Source: an uncultured Prevotella sp. (lineage in GTDB: Bacteria; Bacteroidota; Bacteroidia; Bacteroidales; Bacteroidaceae). From it: 64,000 nucleotides of DNA. The DNA lies in contig CALUGW010000009.1 of the NCBI GenBank assembly GCA_944320305.1, positions 33,242 to 97,241 of the forward strand, written 5' to 3'. This document shows, piece after piece, positions 16,167 to 25,345 of the stretch (positions within the stretch are counted from its first letter, which is position 1; the number at the start of each line of letters is the position of its first letter). A model generated the notes under the pieces. That model had not been told where the DNA came from. It searched no databases and worked only from the letters and a program-made list of their open reading frames with translations. Made by a program: the position numbers and the translations under genes.

Positions 16167-17801
16167 ATGAACAGAAAAGCATTGCTCACCGTGGCGCTCG
16201 CCGCCATGACGCAGGCCGCCGCGACGGCCGCCGACAACGACTGGGACCGCCTCATCCGCGGCGGACGCTTCATGGACCGCATCATGCCCATGCAGGGCCG
16301 TGTGCTCAGCTCCGACTGCTGGGGCGCGCCCGGCACCCGCCCGAGGCTCACAGACAACGGCATCGAGAGCCCCGACACGTCCTACTGGGGCGGAAACATC
16401 CTCAAGGGCAGCGACGGGCTGTACCACATGAACGTGGCCGGATGGCCCGAAAGCTCGCCCAGAGGCCACAACACGTGGTCGCGGTCGGACACTTATCACG
16501 CCGTGAGCGATAACCTCTGGGGCCCCTACCGCGTGACGGCCACGCTCGGCCCGGGCCACAACCCCGAGACCTACCGCGCCAAGGACGGCCGCTACGTGTG
16601 CTACGTGATTGACGCCCGCTACATCAGCGACAGCCTCGGCGGACCCTGGCAGAAGAGCGCCTTCGACTTCGACCTGCGCGACCGCAAGATTCTCAAGAAC
16701 CTGTCGAACATCACCTTCGCCACACGCCAGGACGGCTCCATGCTCGCCGTGGACCGCGGCGGCAGCGTGTGGGTGAGCCGCGACGGCATCTCGGCCTACC
16801 GCCAGATCACCGACCGCACCGTCTATCAGGGCAACATCCGCTACTACGAGGACCCCGTGGTGTGGCGCGACAGCCTGCAGTACCACATGATCGTGAACGA
16901 CTGGAACGCCCGCATAGCCTATTACAGCCGCTCCGTCGACGGCGTTCACTGGGTGACGGAGCAGGGCGAGGCCTATCTGCCGGGCTGCTCCAGACACGAG
17001 GACGGCACCGTGGAGAACTGGTTCAAGTACGAGCGGGCCAAGGTTTACCTTGACGAGACCGGCCGCGCCTCGCTCATCAACTTCGCCGTCATAGACACCA
17101 TAAAGAACGAGGACAAGGCCAACGACAACCACAGCTCCAAGAACATCACCATGCCCCTTAACCGCGGGCTGCTGCTCGAGGTGCTCAACACCGAGCCTAT
17201 AGACACCTCCACGGCTGCCGTCCGCGTGCTCGTCAAGGCCGAGGAGGGCTTCGACCCGCTCACACAGCTTGACACCGGGTCGCTGGTGTTCGGCAGCTAT
17301 AACCTTGTGAACTACGGGCGGGGCGCCCGCGTGGTCTCCGCCGAGCCTCGGGGCAAAGACCTCGTGCTCACGTTCGGCGGCGGCAGTGGCATCGGCGCCG
17401 CCGAGTTCGCCCCCAAGATGATTGGCCGCGACAAGAGCGGGGCCATGGTCTACGGCTACGCCCGCCTGCCTTACGTCAACTACCGCCCCGCCATACTCTC
17501 GGCCCTGCGCCCCGTCGGCGACGGCAGGAGGCTCACAGCCGTGGCGGTGGAGAACTTCGGACTGTCCGCCTCGGCCCCGGTCACCATCCGCGTGACCGAC
17601 AACCGCGGCACGCTCCTGGCCACCGGCAGCGCCGGCGCCATAGAGCCTTACGGGCGGGCTGACGTGAAGCTGGAGCCTGTGGCCGACATACCGGAAGGCG
17701 CCAAGGGCATTACCGTCACCTTCTACGGCGCCGACGGCGCCCGTGGCGACGACAACCGCTTCAGCCTTGACGACGCCACGGCTGCGCAGGGCCAGCGCTG
17801 A
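16167..17801 (+). CDS. Secreted five-bladed beta-propeller glycoside hydrolase-like protein
   Basis: 544 residues with a signal peptide (MNRKALLTVALAAMTQAAAT). Propeller-type sequence follows: WGPYRVTATLGPGHNPETYR, then RYYEDPVVWRDSLQYHMIVN, DWNARIAYYSRSVDGVHW and ENWFKYERAKVYLDETGRAS. These resemble Bacteroidetes proteins annotated as GH43-like or related five-bladed propeller glycosidases; a beta-sandwich tail (about 440-530) follows. Catalytic acids cannot be assigned with confidence. It is monocistronic in appearance, with a striking leader hairpin upstream. Likely periplasmic or surface glycan processing; the substrate is unknown. No SusC/SusD pair is adjacent. Confidence 0.7.
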   Translation: MNRKALLTVALAAMTQAAATAADNDWDRLIRGGRFMDRIMPMQGRVLSSDCWGAPGTRPRLTDNGIESPDTSYWGGNILKGSDGLYHMNVAGWPESSPRGHNTWSRSDTYHAVSDNLWGPYRVTATLGPGHNPETYRAKDGRYVCYVIDARYISDSLGGPWQKSAFDFDLRDRKILKNLSNITFATRQDGSMLAVDRGGSVWVSRDGISAYRQITDRTVYQGNIRYYEDPVVWRDSLQYHMIVNDWNARIAYYSRSVDGVHWVTEQGEAYLPGCSRHEDGTVENWFKYERAKVYLDETGRASLINFAVIDTIKNEDKANDNHSSKNITMPLNRGLLLEVLNTEPIDTSTAAVRVLVKAEEGFDPLTQLDTGSLVFGSYNLVNYGRGARVVSAEPRGKDLVLTFGGGSGIGAAEFAPKMIGRDKSGAMVYGYARLPYVNYRPAILSALRPVGDGRRLTAVAVENFGLSASAPVTIRVTDNRGTLLATGSAGAIEPYGRADVKLEPVADIPEGAKGITVTFYGADGARGDDNRFSLDDATAAQGQR

Positions 17802-17923
17802 CAGACGCGCGAACACGGCCTGCGCAGGGAGCACATCCGACGACCGCGAGGACTACAGCGAGGAGCACGTGCGCGGCAACTTCGGCGTGGCAGGCGAGGA
17901 CTGACGGCAGGCCCCGGCCGGCC

Positions 17924-19156
17924 TCAGGTGTATATCAGCGTGGTCATCAGCGCCGGGTCGAACGTCTCGCGGGCCACCTGCATAATCTCTTCGGCCGTGA
18001 TGGCGTCGATGCGGGCCAGCAGCGCGGGCACGTCTTTCTCGCGGCCGTAGTGCAGGTAGCTCTTGCCGAAGTCGAGCGCAAAGCTCTCGCGGTTGTCGCA
18101 GGCCACCGCTATCTGGCCCTTTATCTGCTTCTTGGCGGCCGTGAGCTGCGCCGCCGAGAGCGGCTTGAGCATCACGCGGTCAAGCTCGCGGCGCACCAGC
18201 CGGCGGCAGCGGGCCACGTCGTGCTGGTCGCAGCCGAAGTAGACGCACCACACGCCGGTGTCGGAGTAGGACACCATCGAGCTGTCCACCGTGTACACCA
18301 GGCCGTTGCGCTCGCGCAGCGCCATGTTCAGCCGGGCGTTCATGCCCGGGCCTCCCAGAATGTTGTTGAGCAGATAGAGGGCCATGCGGCGCTCGTCGTG
18401 AGCGCTGTATGCCCTGTTGCCCGTCAGCACGTGGGCCTGGTGGGTGCCCCGGCAGGCGGTCTTCTCCTGCGGCAGATAGGCTGGCAGCGGCGCGGCGGGC
18501 GCCGCGCCGTCCTTTTGTGGCGCGGCGTCGGGAAATCCGGCCGTGGCCCGGCGGAGCAGGCGGACAAGGCGTGCGAAGTCCAGATTGCCGTAGGCAAAGA
18601 ACACTGCGTTGTCGGGGCGGTACAGCCGCCGGGTGAATCTCAGCGCGTCGGCCGTGGTGAACGTGTGCAGCAGGTCGGCCCTTCCCAGTATGTTGTGGCC
18701 CAGCGGATGGCCGCTGAAAAGCAGGTTCTCGAACTCGTCGTAGATCAGTTCGGCGGGCGAGTCGTTGTAGCTCTGTATCTCGTCGCAGATCACCTCCACC
18801 TCCTTGTCAATCTCGTGCTGCGGGTAGCGGCTGTGGAACACGATGTCCGTGAGCAGGTCAACGGCCCTGGCGAAGTGCTCGCGCGGGATGGCGGCGTAGT
18901 AGACGGTGTCCTCCTTGTTGGTGAAGGCGTTGAGGTCGCCGCCCACGCTCTCCAGGCAGTTCAGTATGTGCCATGCGCGGCGGCGGTCTGTTCCCTTGAA
19001 CGTGTTGTGCTCGCAGAAGTGCGCCAGACCCTCCTCGCCGGGCCGCTCGTCGCGCGTTCCGGCGCCTATCTGGTAGCCGCAGTAGACCACGGGCGAGGCC
19101 GACGCAAGGTGAATCACGCGCAGTCCGTTGTCAAGCGTGCAGGTGTTGTATTCCAT
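17924..19156 (-). CDS. M16 family zinc peptidase (insulinase/pitrilysin type)
   Basis: 410 residues, the size of the short processing-peptidase-like M16 members. The inverted zinc motif HFCEH (within EEGLAHFCEHNTFKG) is intact, and the downstream glutamate helix EVEVICDEIQSYNDSPAELI supplies the third ligand region. The C-terminal M16 domain includes LLNNILGGPGMNARLNMALR. No signal peptide is visible, so it is probably cytoplasmic. It lies upstream of a promoter-like box at 19188 and is transcribed in the same direction as the large secreted-protein gene, from which a 39-bp inverted repeat separates it. Confidence 0.88.
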   Translation of the reverse strand: MEYNTCTLDNGLRVIHLASASPVVYCGYQIGAGTRDERPGEEGLAHFCEHNTFKGTDRRRAWHILNCLESVGGDLNAFTNKEDTVYYAAIPREHFARAVDLLTDIVFHSRYPQHEIDKEVEVICDEIQSYNDSPAELIYDEFENLLFSGHPLGHNILGRADLLHTFTTADALRFTRRLYRPDNAVFFAYGNLDFARLVRLLRRATAGFPDAAPQKDGAAPAAPLPAYLPQEKTACRGTHQAHVLTGNRAYSAHDERRMALYLLNNILGGPGMNARLNMALRERNGLVYTVDSSMVSYSDTGVWCVYFGCDQHDVARCRRLVRRELDRVMLKPLSAAQLTAAKKQIKGQIAVACDNRESFALDFGKSYLHYGREKDVPALLARIDAITAEEIMQVARETFDPALMTTLIYT

Positions 19157-19187
19157 TTTTGGTTCTCAGCATTGGTTGAACTGCCTG

Positions 19188-19195
19188 CAAAGGTA
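19188..19195 (-). promoter_or_regulatory. -7 promoter box for the M16 peptidase gene
   Basis: TACCTTTG on the minus strand (plus strand CAAAGGTA) fits TAnnTTTG, 32 bp upstream of the start. No good upstream box. Confidence 0.45.
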
Positions 19196-19203
19196 GCAAA
19201 AAG

Positions 19204-19317
19204 AGTGAAAAGCGAAGAGTGAAGAGTGAAAAATCAATGTGCAAAAGGCGAAGAGCGTGGAATCTGCGTGCCCGCGAGGCATATTGATTCTTCGCTCTTC
19301 ACTCTTCACTTTTCACT
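19204..19317. repeat. 39-bp inverted repeat of short purine-rich units
   Basis: 19204-19242 (GTGAAAAGCGAAGAGTGAAG type) and 19279-19317 are near-perfect inverted copies. The right arm overlaps the last codons of the large secreted-protein gene (stop at 19306), so the stop codon lies inside the repeat. It could act as a transcript-end hairpin. Confidence 0.75.
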
Positions 19318-22300
19318 CACCACGGGGCTTCCGTCGGCCGCGAATCCTTCGGCGGAGACCACAAGCTGCTTGCACGACGAGTTGTTGTAGAACTCAACGG
19401 TGGCCTCGCCCCGGCCGTCGGCCTTCACCGCCGGGTTCCAGTAGAGCGTGCGGCGGTGGTCCTCCTCCTTGGGCATCAGGCTGTAGTCGGGCATTTGGAA
19501 CGTCTCCACGCGGCTGTAGCCGTCGAAGTGGGTCACGCGCAGGCCTTTCTGCCTTGAGGCCGGCAGGTCATGATGACTGTAGAGAAAGACCGTCACCGGC
19601 GAGCGGCGGTCCAGATTGTCAATGCTGATGTACTTGCGCCACACGTTCTCGTCCTCTGAGATGTAGGCCGACTTGAAGTTGTCGAGCGAGGCGTCCATTG
19701 TCTCCTTGCTTATCATGTCGAGCCGCGTTTCGTCAAAGTCCTCATATCTTATGGCTCCCGATGTTCTGGTCACGGTGTAGAACTTGTTGTTCAGCACCCA
19801 CACCACCGGCCTGTTCTTATAGGCCAGTCCCTCGCTCTGGGCGAAGAACTGGTGCCCCCATTCGCTCTCTTTCTCGTAAAGTTCCACGTATGTCGGCAAC
19901 TTCGACGGCCCGCCGCTGCCTCTGCTGCCGGAGAATCTTATGCCGTCGCCGGGCGTGGCGTCAGACACGTTGCCGAGCGTCATAGACGACGGAATCCACC
20001 CCTTTGTGCCCTCGCGGACGCGCAGCTCGTGGTTTTCGGTCGTGTCGGGCACGTTTGTCACCAGCCCGTCCATCTCGGAGGCTGACCCGCTGAAGAAGCT
20101 GTTCTTGGCCGCCAGCCACTCGAATATGGTGGGCGTCTCTTCGCCCCGGTCGTAGATCTCGTCGGCGGCCTTGTCGCAGTCGTAGCGCACGGCAGACCAG
20201 AATGCGCCCCGGCGCTCGCTTTCCCACGCGGCGCGTGCGTTGTCAAACAGATTGCCGTTCACCGTCACTTCCTTTATCGTGTGCACACGGTCTGCCATCG
20301 GAATGTTCTCCTCCTTGGCGTCGAAGTCGGCCGATGCGGTTGCAATGGGGCGCGGCTCGGCCAGCTCTATGCGCTCCGTCTCCATGGGCGAGAGCAGGCG
20401 CGGGGCGGGGGAGAAGTTGCGGTCGATGCCCACGCGGTAGCGTCGCGCCTTGCCGTCCTGGTCGCGCGTGTTGAGCAGCAGCGTCCACTCGCCCTCGCAG
20501 TCGGGCAGACGGAAGGCGTAGTTGCCGGCGGAGTCGGTCCGGGCGCGGCCGTTCATCGACTCGCCCGCGCTGTTGTAGAGCGTGGCCGTGAGGCTCACCC
20601 CGGCTGCGGAGTCGCGCTTGCGGGCGGGCCGGAGGCGTCCGTAGAGGTAGAGTCCGTCCTCAATCGGGTGGCGCCTTTCAAACCTTTCCTCGCCCTCCAT
20701 CTGGCGCAGGTCGTAGCGCCGCCAGCCCTGCACCATCATCAGCAGGTCGGCGGCGCGGCGGTGCTCAGGGTCGTCGGCCTCAAGGTAGTACTCGGGATGG
20801 CTGATATAGCCGCGCAGGTCGGAGGCCAGCAGCAGCCACGTGGCGGCGTCGCCCGCGCTGCCGTTCACGTCGGCGGCGCGGTCGCGCACGCTGACGGAGA
20901 ACGTGGCGCCGGGCAGGGTCTTGGTCTTCAGCGTAAGTTTGCCGCAGGGCGAGAGCGCGCCCTCGGCTCTCACGCCGATGGAATCGACGCCGCCCTGAGG
21001 ATAGACGAACACCATGCGCTCGGCCACGATGGCTCCGTCGGGGTGTATCAGGGCCAGCTGGCTCACGCCGTCGGCCATGTCGGCCTTGGCGAAGCGGCGT
21101 CGGGCGACCCTTTCGCCGGGCTGTATTATGTCGGTGGCGTCAGCGTTTCCGCCGTTGACGAGCACCAGGGCCAGCGGCCCGCCATAGTCAGCCGTGCGGC
21201 TCACAGTGGCGTAGACGTGATAGTCGTCGCACGCATCGACAGTCAGCACGCAGCCTGCGGCGTCTGCATTGGGCAGGGTGAAGCAGTGCTTTCGGCCTTT
21301 CTCGTCGGTCAGCGAGAGTGTGGCCGGGGAGTCCGTCGGCACAAGATCGAACACGCCGCGCCCCTCGCGCAGCGTCCTTACCCCGGTGGTTGTGCCGTCG
21401 GGCAGTGTGAGCGTGCCTGCGGTGTCGAGCGGGCGGCCGTCCTTGTCGGTCACGGCGAAGGCCACCTTGGACTTCAATCCCCTGACCAGCCGCCCTCCCT
21501 CGGGATAAAAGTCCACATTTATTGATTGTCTCTCGGTGCTGTCCTGTCCGCGCGAGCTTGGCATCCGCTTGCGCCACACCGGCTCGGCTATCTGCGGACG
21601 GCTGTAGTCGCCGTCCTTCTCCGGCGCGTTGAATATCGGGAACACGCGCGAGAAGGCCCACGCCTCGTCCCAGTTGAGCATATAGCGGGTGTATGCCCTC
21701 ACCTCGTAGAAGCCCGAGGTGAGCAGCCTGTCGAGCTTTATCGAGCCTGAGCCGCGCCCGTTGTCGAGCTTAATCTTGCGCTGCTCGACCACCTCGCCCG
21801 TTGGGTCGAGCAGCTCCACGTACATCACGCGGCTCATGTCCGACAGCCGACGGCGGTCGGCGCGCACCACGTAGGCGCTGAACCAGATGGTCTCGCCGCG
21901 GAAGTAGGCCGTGTTGTCGAAGTGCAGATAGACTTTCTCCTGCGGGAAGAGGCGGTTGAACGCGCCGATGTTGTCCACAAAGCGGCGCAGCGAGTCGGCC
22001 GCGCCGGCAGTGGCTGCGGGGCGTCCGTCTTTCAGGGCGGCCAGCGTTTCCTCGCCGGCGGTGCGCCTCACAACCTCCGTTCTGCGCCAGAACGCGGCGT
22101 CATAGCCAGCCTTGTCTATCTGGCGGCGCAGGTCTTTGGCCGGCAGCGTGCGTCTGCCGCCAGTTGCGGCGGTGTCGCCCACGTTGTAGAGCAGCGAGGC
22201 GAAGGTTATGGGTGTGCCCCGGTTGTTGAACGAGGCGTCCACACTTACCGTCCTCACCTCGCTGAATCCACGTGACGTGTCGTAGTCGATGGTGAGGCTC

Positions 22301-23178
22301 ACGTCGGCTTTCACGTTGCTGGGGCGGCTCCGCCCCAGCGAGCTTACTATGCGGATGTTGTGCAGCCTGCCCTCAACCTTCAGCAGGCTGTTGTCTGATG
22401 CGTCCGCGTAGACAGTGCCCTCGAAAAGCCGCCTGGCACTGTGCTGCCCGTTGGGAGCAAAGTGTATGGCAAAGACAGTGCGCTCGCCGTTGTCTATCAC
22501 GTCGTAAGTGATGTTGTAAAAGGCTCTGAAATTCCAGTGCAGCGGGCAGATGAAGTCGTAGTAGTCGAGTGTGTTGGCGTCGCTCACCGGGCAGGTTTCC
22601 GACAGTGTGAGCAGGTTGGCGGAGTGGGCGAGGCGGCCTTCGGCCAGCCGCTCGTCGTCGGAATATCGGCCCGTGACGAGCCTCGGCCTGCTCATGGCGA
22701 ATGCAGACCCGGCCCTGACGAACGCCTCCACCATGCTCGTCGTGCGTCTGCCGACGGCTGTTGTCTGGCGGTAGAAGAACGTTGAGGCGGCTTTCCTGTT
22801 CTCCTTCATCTGCCTTGCGGCCTCCTTGATGATCTTGTCGAGCCGCCGCTCTATCGGCACCACGTCCACATTGCCGAGCGCGACGCTGCCCGGCAGCAGC
22901 CTCACGGTGTCGCCGAGCAGGGCTGCGGGCCGGCTGACGGGGCGGTAGCCTACGAACGAGACCGTCAGCGTGTCTGTCTGTGAGGCACTGATGCGGAACA
23001 GGCCTTCGGAGTTTGCCACAGTCGCCGCGCCGCCTGTGGAGCGCACGACGGCCAGCGGCAGCGGCCCGCCGGTGGCCCCGTCGGCCACGCACCCCGTGAG
23101 CACGGCGTCCTGGGCGCGGCCCGCCGCGGCGGCAAGAAGCAGGGCCGCGGCGGCAATGACATTCTTGAACATATGCAT
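19306..23178 (-). CDS. Large secreted protein with carboxypeptidase-regulatory-like and MG2-like domains
   Basis: 1,290 residues with a signal peptide (FKNVIAAAALLLAAAAGRAQ). The N-terminus has a CarboxypepD_reg-like beta-sandwich (LTGCVADGATGGPLPLAVVR to VSFVGYRPVS), as at the start of TonB-dependent receptors. The middle carries a macroglobulin MG2-like segment (KVYLHFDNTAYFRGETIWFS, then GFYEVRAYTRYMLN). A second regulatory-like sandwich (SLTATLYNSAGESMNGRART) and a partial plug-like region follow. There is no recognisable 22-strand barrel, so it is probably a periplasmic or surface protein and not a transporter. The last codons lie in an inverted repeat. Function unknown. The frame also allows a start two codons later at 23172. 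Confidence 0.75.
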   Translation of the reverse strand: MHMFKNVIAAAALLLAAAAGRAQDAVLTGCVADGATGGPLPLAVVRSTGGAATVANSEGLFRISASQTDTLTVSFVGYRPVSRPAALLGDTVRLLPGSVALGNVDVVPIERRLDKIIKEAARQMKENRKAASTFFYRQTTAVGRRTTSMVEAFVRAGSAFAMSRPRLVTGRYSDDERLAEGRLAHSANLLTLSETCPVSDANTLDYYDFICPLHWNFRAFYNITYDVIDNGERTVFAIHFAPNGQHSARRLFEGTVYADASDNSLLKVEGRLHNIRIVSSLGRSRPSNVKADVSLTIDYDTSRGFSEVRTVSVDASFNNRGTPITFASLLYNVGDTAATGGRRTLPAKDLRRQIDKAGYDAAFWRRTEVVRRTAGEETLAALKDGRPAATAGAADSLRRFVDNIGAFNRLFPQEKVYLHFDNTAYFRGETIWFSAYVVRADRRRLSDMSRVMYVELLDPTGEVVEQRKIKLDNGRGSGSIKLDRLLTSGFYEVRAYTRYMLNWDEAWAFSRVFPIFNAPEKDGDYSRPQIAEPVWRKRMPSSRGQDSTERQSINVDFYPEGGRLVRGLKSKVAFAVTDKDGRPLDTAGTLTLPDGTTTGVRTLREGRGVFDLVPTDSPATLSLTDEKGRKHCFTLPNADAAGCVLTVDACDDYHVYATVSRTADYGGPLALVLVNGGNADATDIIQPGERVARRRFAKADMADGVSQLALIHPDGAIVAERMVFVYPQGGVDSIGVRAEGALSPCGKLTLKTKTLPGATFSVSVRDRAADVNGSAGDAATWLLLASDLRGYISHPEYYLEADDPEHRRAADLLMMVQGWRRYDLRQMEGEERFERRHPIEDGLYLYGRLRPARKRDSAAGVSLTATLYNSAGESMNGRARTDSAGNYAFRLPDCEGEWTLLLNTRDQDGKARRYRVGIDRNFSPAPRLLSPMETERIELAEPRPIATASADFDAKEENIPMADRVHTIKEVTVNGNLFDNARAAWESERRGAFWSAVRYDCDKAADEIYDRGEETPTIFEWLAAKNSFFSGSASEMDGLVTNVPDTTENHELRVREGTKGWIPSSMTLGNVSDATPGDGIRFSGSRGSGGPSKLPTYVELYEKESEWGHQFFAQSEGLAYKNRPVVWVLNNKFYTVTRTSGAIRYEDFDETRLDMISKETMDASLDNFKSAYISEDENVWRKYISIDNLDRRSPVTVFLYSHHDLPASRQKGLRVTHFDGYSRVETFQMPDYSLMPKEEDHRRTLYWNPAVKADGRGEATVEFYNNSSCKQLVVSAEGFAADGSPVVSEK

Positions 23179-23200
23179 GCGAAAGATTATTAGCGTTCTT

Positions 23201-23208
23201 CAAAGATA
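23201..23208 (-). promoter_or_regulatory. -7 promoter box for the large secreted protein
   Basis: TATCTTTG on the minus strand (plus strand CAAAGATA) fits TAnnTTTG, 23 bp upstream of the start. No clear upstream box. Confidence 0.45.
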
Positions 23209-23566
23209 CGAATATTATTGCAGACGAGCGCAGCCCGTGCGTTAATCTTGTTTAACCCAAATCATCCGTCAGACCGCGTTTGCCCTGTTCGGGGCCGGTG
23301 GCTGACGGCGCTACGCAACCCGCGCCGGCGCCGCCGCAGTCCGATGGAATGGGGCTTTTATGCGGATTTCGGGCCGTCTCAGGCTGCGCCGGCAGGCGTT
23401 TTTTTACTGATTGGAGCAAGTGTTTTTACCCATTGGCGGTCTGCGCGGTGTCGGCGCGTGGCCTTTTTTCACGGAAATTCATATCTTTGTGAATGAAAAT
23501 GCCGCGACATCCGGCGGACGCAGTTCCGCCGGCGGGCGCGGGCGGAACACCAAAAACCACCGCAAC

Positions 23567-24184
23567 ATGGCCGGACACACTGCCGCTGCCGCGCTCGCGG
23601 CGCTGATACTGACGCTTGGCGGCTGCCACAGGGGCAGGCCGCCGGTGATCATCCCCGAGGGGGTGGAGCTGCGCCCGGGCGATGTGCTGCTGCGGCGCGG
23701 AAGCGGAATGGCCAGCCGCGCGGTGCTCATGGCCGGCGGCGGGGGCGACTATTCGCACGTGGGCATAGCCGCCGACTCGGCCGGAGTGGTGATGGTGGTG
23801 CACGCCGTGCCCGACGAGCCTGACTATCCCGGCGACCCCGACAGGGTGAAGATGGAGCCGCCGGAGGCTTTCTACGACGGCGGGCGGGCCGACAGGGGCT
23901 GCGTGATGCGCTGCGCCGACAGCGCTGCGGCGCGGCGCGCGGCGGCAAGGGCGGTGGAGCTGTACCGCCGGGGCACGCTCTTCGACCACGACTACGACGA
24001 CGCCGACACCACGCGGATGTACTGCTGCGAGCTGGTCAGCGCCGCCTTCAGGGCCGCCGGAACAGACATCGCGCCGCTGCCGCGCCACTCGGTGAGCCTG
24101 CCGGGGCTGAGGCTCGACAGCGTCATGCTGCCGTCTGACTTCAGGCGGTCGCCGGCGCTGAGGGTGGTGGCGGAGTTTCCGTAA
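23567..24184 (+). CDS. YiiX/YebB-like (NlpC/P60 superfamily) lipoprotein
   Basis: 205 residues from the ATG at 23567. A lipoprotein signal ends in the lipobox LTLGGC. The body has the permuted papain-like pattern of the YiiX family: LRPGDVLLRRGSG, then GGDYSHVGIAADS with a candidate histidine, and YCCELVSAAFRAAG with a candidate catalytic cysteine. Members are thought to be envelope amidases or peptidases; no substrate is known. A longer reading frame starting at 23411 contains no signal-like start and is not used. It is followed by two more small exported proteins on the same strand. Confidence 0.75.
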   Translation: MAGHTAAAALAALILTLGGCHRGRPPVIIPEGVELRPGDVLLRRGSGMASRAVLMAGGGGDYSHVGIAADSAGVVMVVHAVPDEPDYPGDPDRVKMEPPEAFYDGGRADRGCVMRCADSAAARRAAARAVELYRRGTLFDHDYDDADTTRMYCCELVSAAFRAAGTDIAPLPRHSVSLPGLRLDSVMLPSDFRRSPALRVVAEFP

Positions 24185-24239
24185 GGCGTGACAGACCTTT
24201 TCAAACAATAATTATAAACCTACTAAAAAACCGAATGTT

Positions 24240-24647
24240 ATGAAAAAGATTATCGGATTTGTGGCCTTAGCGGCCTTTGCACTGGTGATGGCCGCCTGCG
24301 GCGGCGACAACTCGCCCAAGAGCGTGGCCGAGGAGGCCGTGAAGTGCATCCAGGACAAGGACTATGCCGGATACGTTGACCTGATGTATCTCAGCGTCAA
24401 GGAAGGCGAGAACATCGACGAGAAGAAGCAGGCCATAACGGACATGCTGCAGTCGAAGGCGCAGTCAACGCTCGACACCAAGGGCGGCATAAAGAGCTGT
24501 GAGGTGCTCTCGGAGACGATAGCCGAGGACGGGAAGACCGCCGTGGTGGAGATGAACATCGTCTATGGCAACGGCGAGGAGAAGAAAGACAGCATGAAGC
24601 TGCGCAAGGACGACTCGGACAAGTGGCTCATCGACGCCGGCAAATGA
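24240..24647 (+). CDS. DUF4878-type lipoprotein
   Basis: 135 residues. The signal peptide ends in the lipobox VMAAC (MKKIIGFVALAAFALVMAAC). The rest fits the DUF4878/NTF2-like lumazine-binding fold: SPKSVAEEAVKCIQDKDYAG at the start and a KDDSDKWLIDAGK end. This family of small outer-membrane or periplasmic lipoproteins is common in Bacteroidales and has no known function. It lies 55 bp after the YiiX-like gene and 83 bp before the next exported protein. Confidence 0.75.
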   Translation: MKKIIGFVALAAFALVMAACGGDNSPKSVAEEAVKCIQDKDYAGYVDLMYLSVKEGENIDEKKQAITDMLQSKAQSTLDTKGGIKSCEVLSETIAEDGKTAVVEMNIVYGNGEEKKDSMKLRKDDSDKWLIDAGK

Positions 24648-24730
24648 CCCGGCGCGGCTGCCGCGCCCTCTGGCGGCCCCCACGCGGGGAATCCTAACGA
24701 CTTAAAACAACAACAAAAACAGACAGAAAA

Positions 24731-25327
24731 ATGAAAGCATCAAAGGCAATCAAGGCGTTACTCGTGTGCGCGGTAATGGCCTTCGCGGGCGCCACGCCCG
24801 CCAGCGCACAGCTGAGCAACATACTGAAAAAGGCTCAGAAGACCCTCGAAAGCGTCAACAACACCCTCGACAAGGTTTCCGGCGAGGGCGGCTCCGAGGT
24901 GGCCATCCCCTCCGGCGGCACCATGGTGAACCCCATGGCCGCCGCGGCGCAGGTGGAGCTTGTGGGAGCCTACGGCACCAGCACGTCGGAGAATTACGGG
25001 CGGGTTTACCTCGTGCTCAAGGTGAAGATGATAGCCAATGAGAACCGCATCGGCTTCGGCGGCAGCATGAACGGCGCCAAGACCATGGCCATCGACCAGG
25101 ACGGCAACCAGTACACCACCGGCACCATGGGCCAGTATTACAGAGACGTGACCGAGGGAATAGAGATGAAGGTGACGCTCGACGACCAGTACGGCCCGTT
25201 TGACGACGTGAAGAAGACGGCCAAGACCATGCAGGTGATAAAGCTGGCCTGCTACATCAACGCGCAGAACCGGGGCATGATAACGTTCAAGAACGTGCCC
25301 GTGCAGTGGGACGTGCAGCCGCAGTGA
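24731..25327 (+). CDS. Secreted protein of unknown function
   Basis: 198 residues with a clear signal peptide ending in ATPASAQ. A predicted amphipathic helix (LSNILKKAQKTLESVNNTLD) is followed by a beta-rich domain (EVAIPSGGTMVNPMAAAAQ; NYGRVYLVLKVKMIANENRI; VIKLACYINAQNRGMITFKN). No cysteine lipobox. I do not recognise the family. It closes a run of three small exported proteins, and its stop lies 18 bp from the convergent AraC gene. Confidence 0.6.
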   Translation: MKASKAIKALLVCAVMAFAGATPASAQLSNILKKAQKTLESVNNTLDKVSGEGGSEVAIPSGGTMVNPMAAAAQVELVGAYGTSTSENYGRVYLVLKVKMIANENRIGFGGSMNGAKTMAIDQDGNQYTTGTMGQYYRDVTEGIEMKVTLDDQYGPFDDVKKTAKTMQVIKLACYINAQNRGMITFKNVPVQWDVQPQ

Positions 25328-25345
25328 CGCCCCCGGCGGCCTGGC

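Noticed and set aside
19306-23178. SusC/TonB-dependent transporter for the 1,290-residue protein
   Set aside because: It has the regulatory-like N-terminus and a plug-like stretch but no recognisable beta-barrel, and there is no SusD neighbour.
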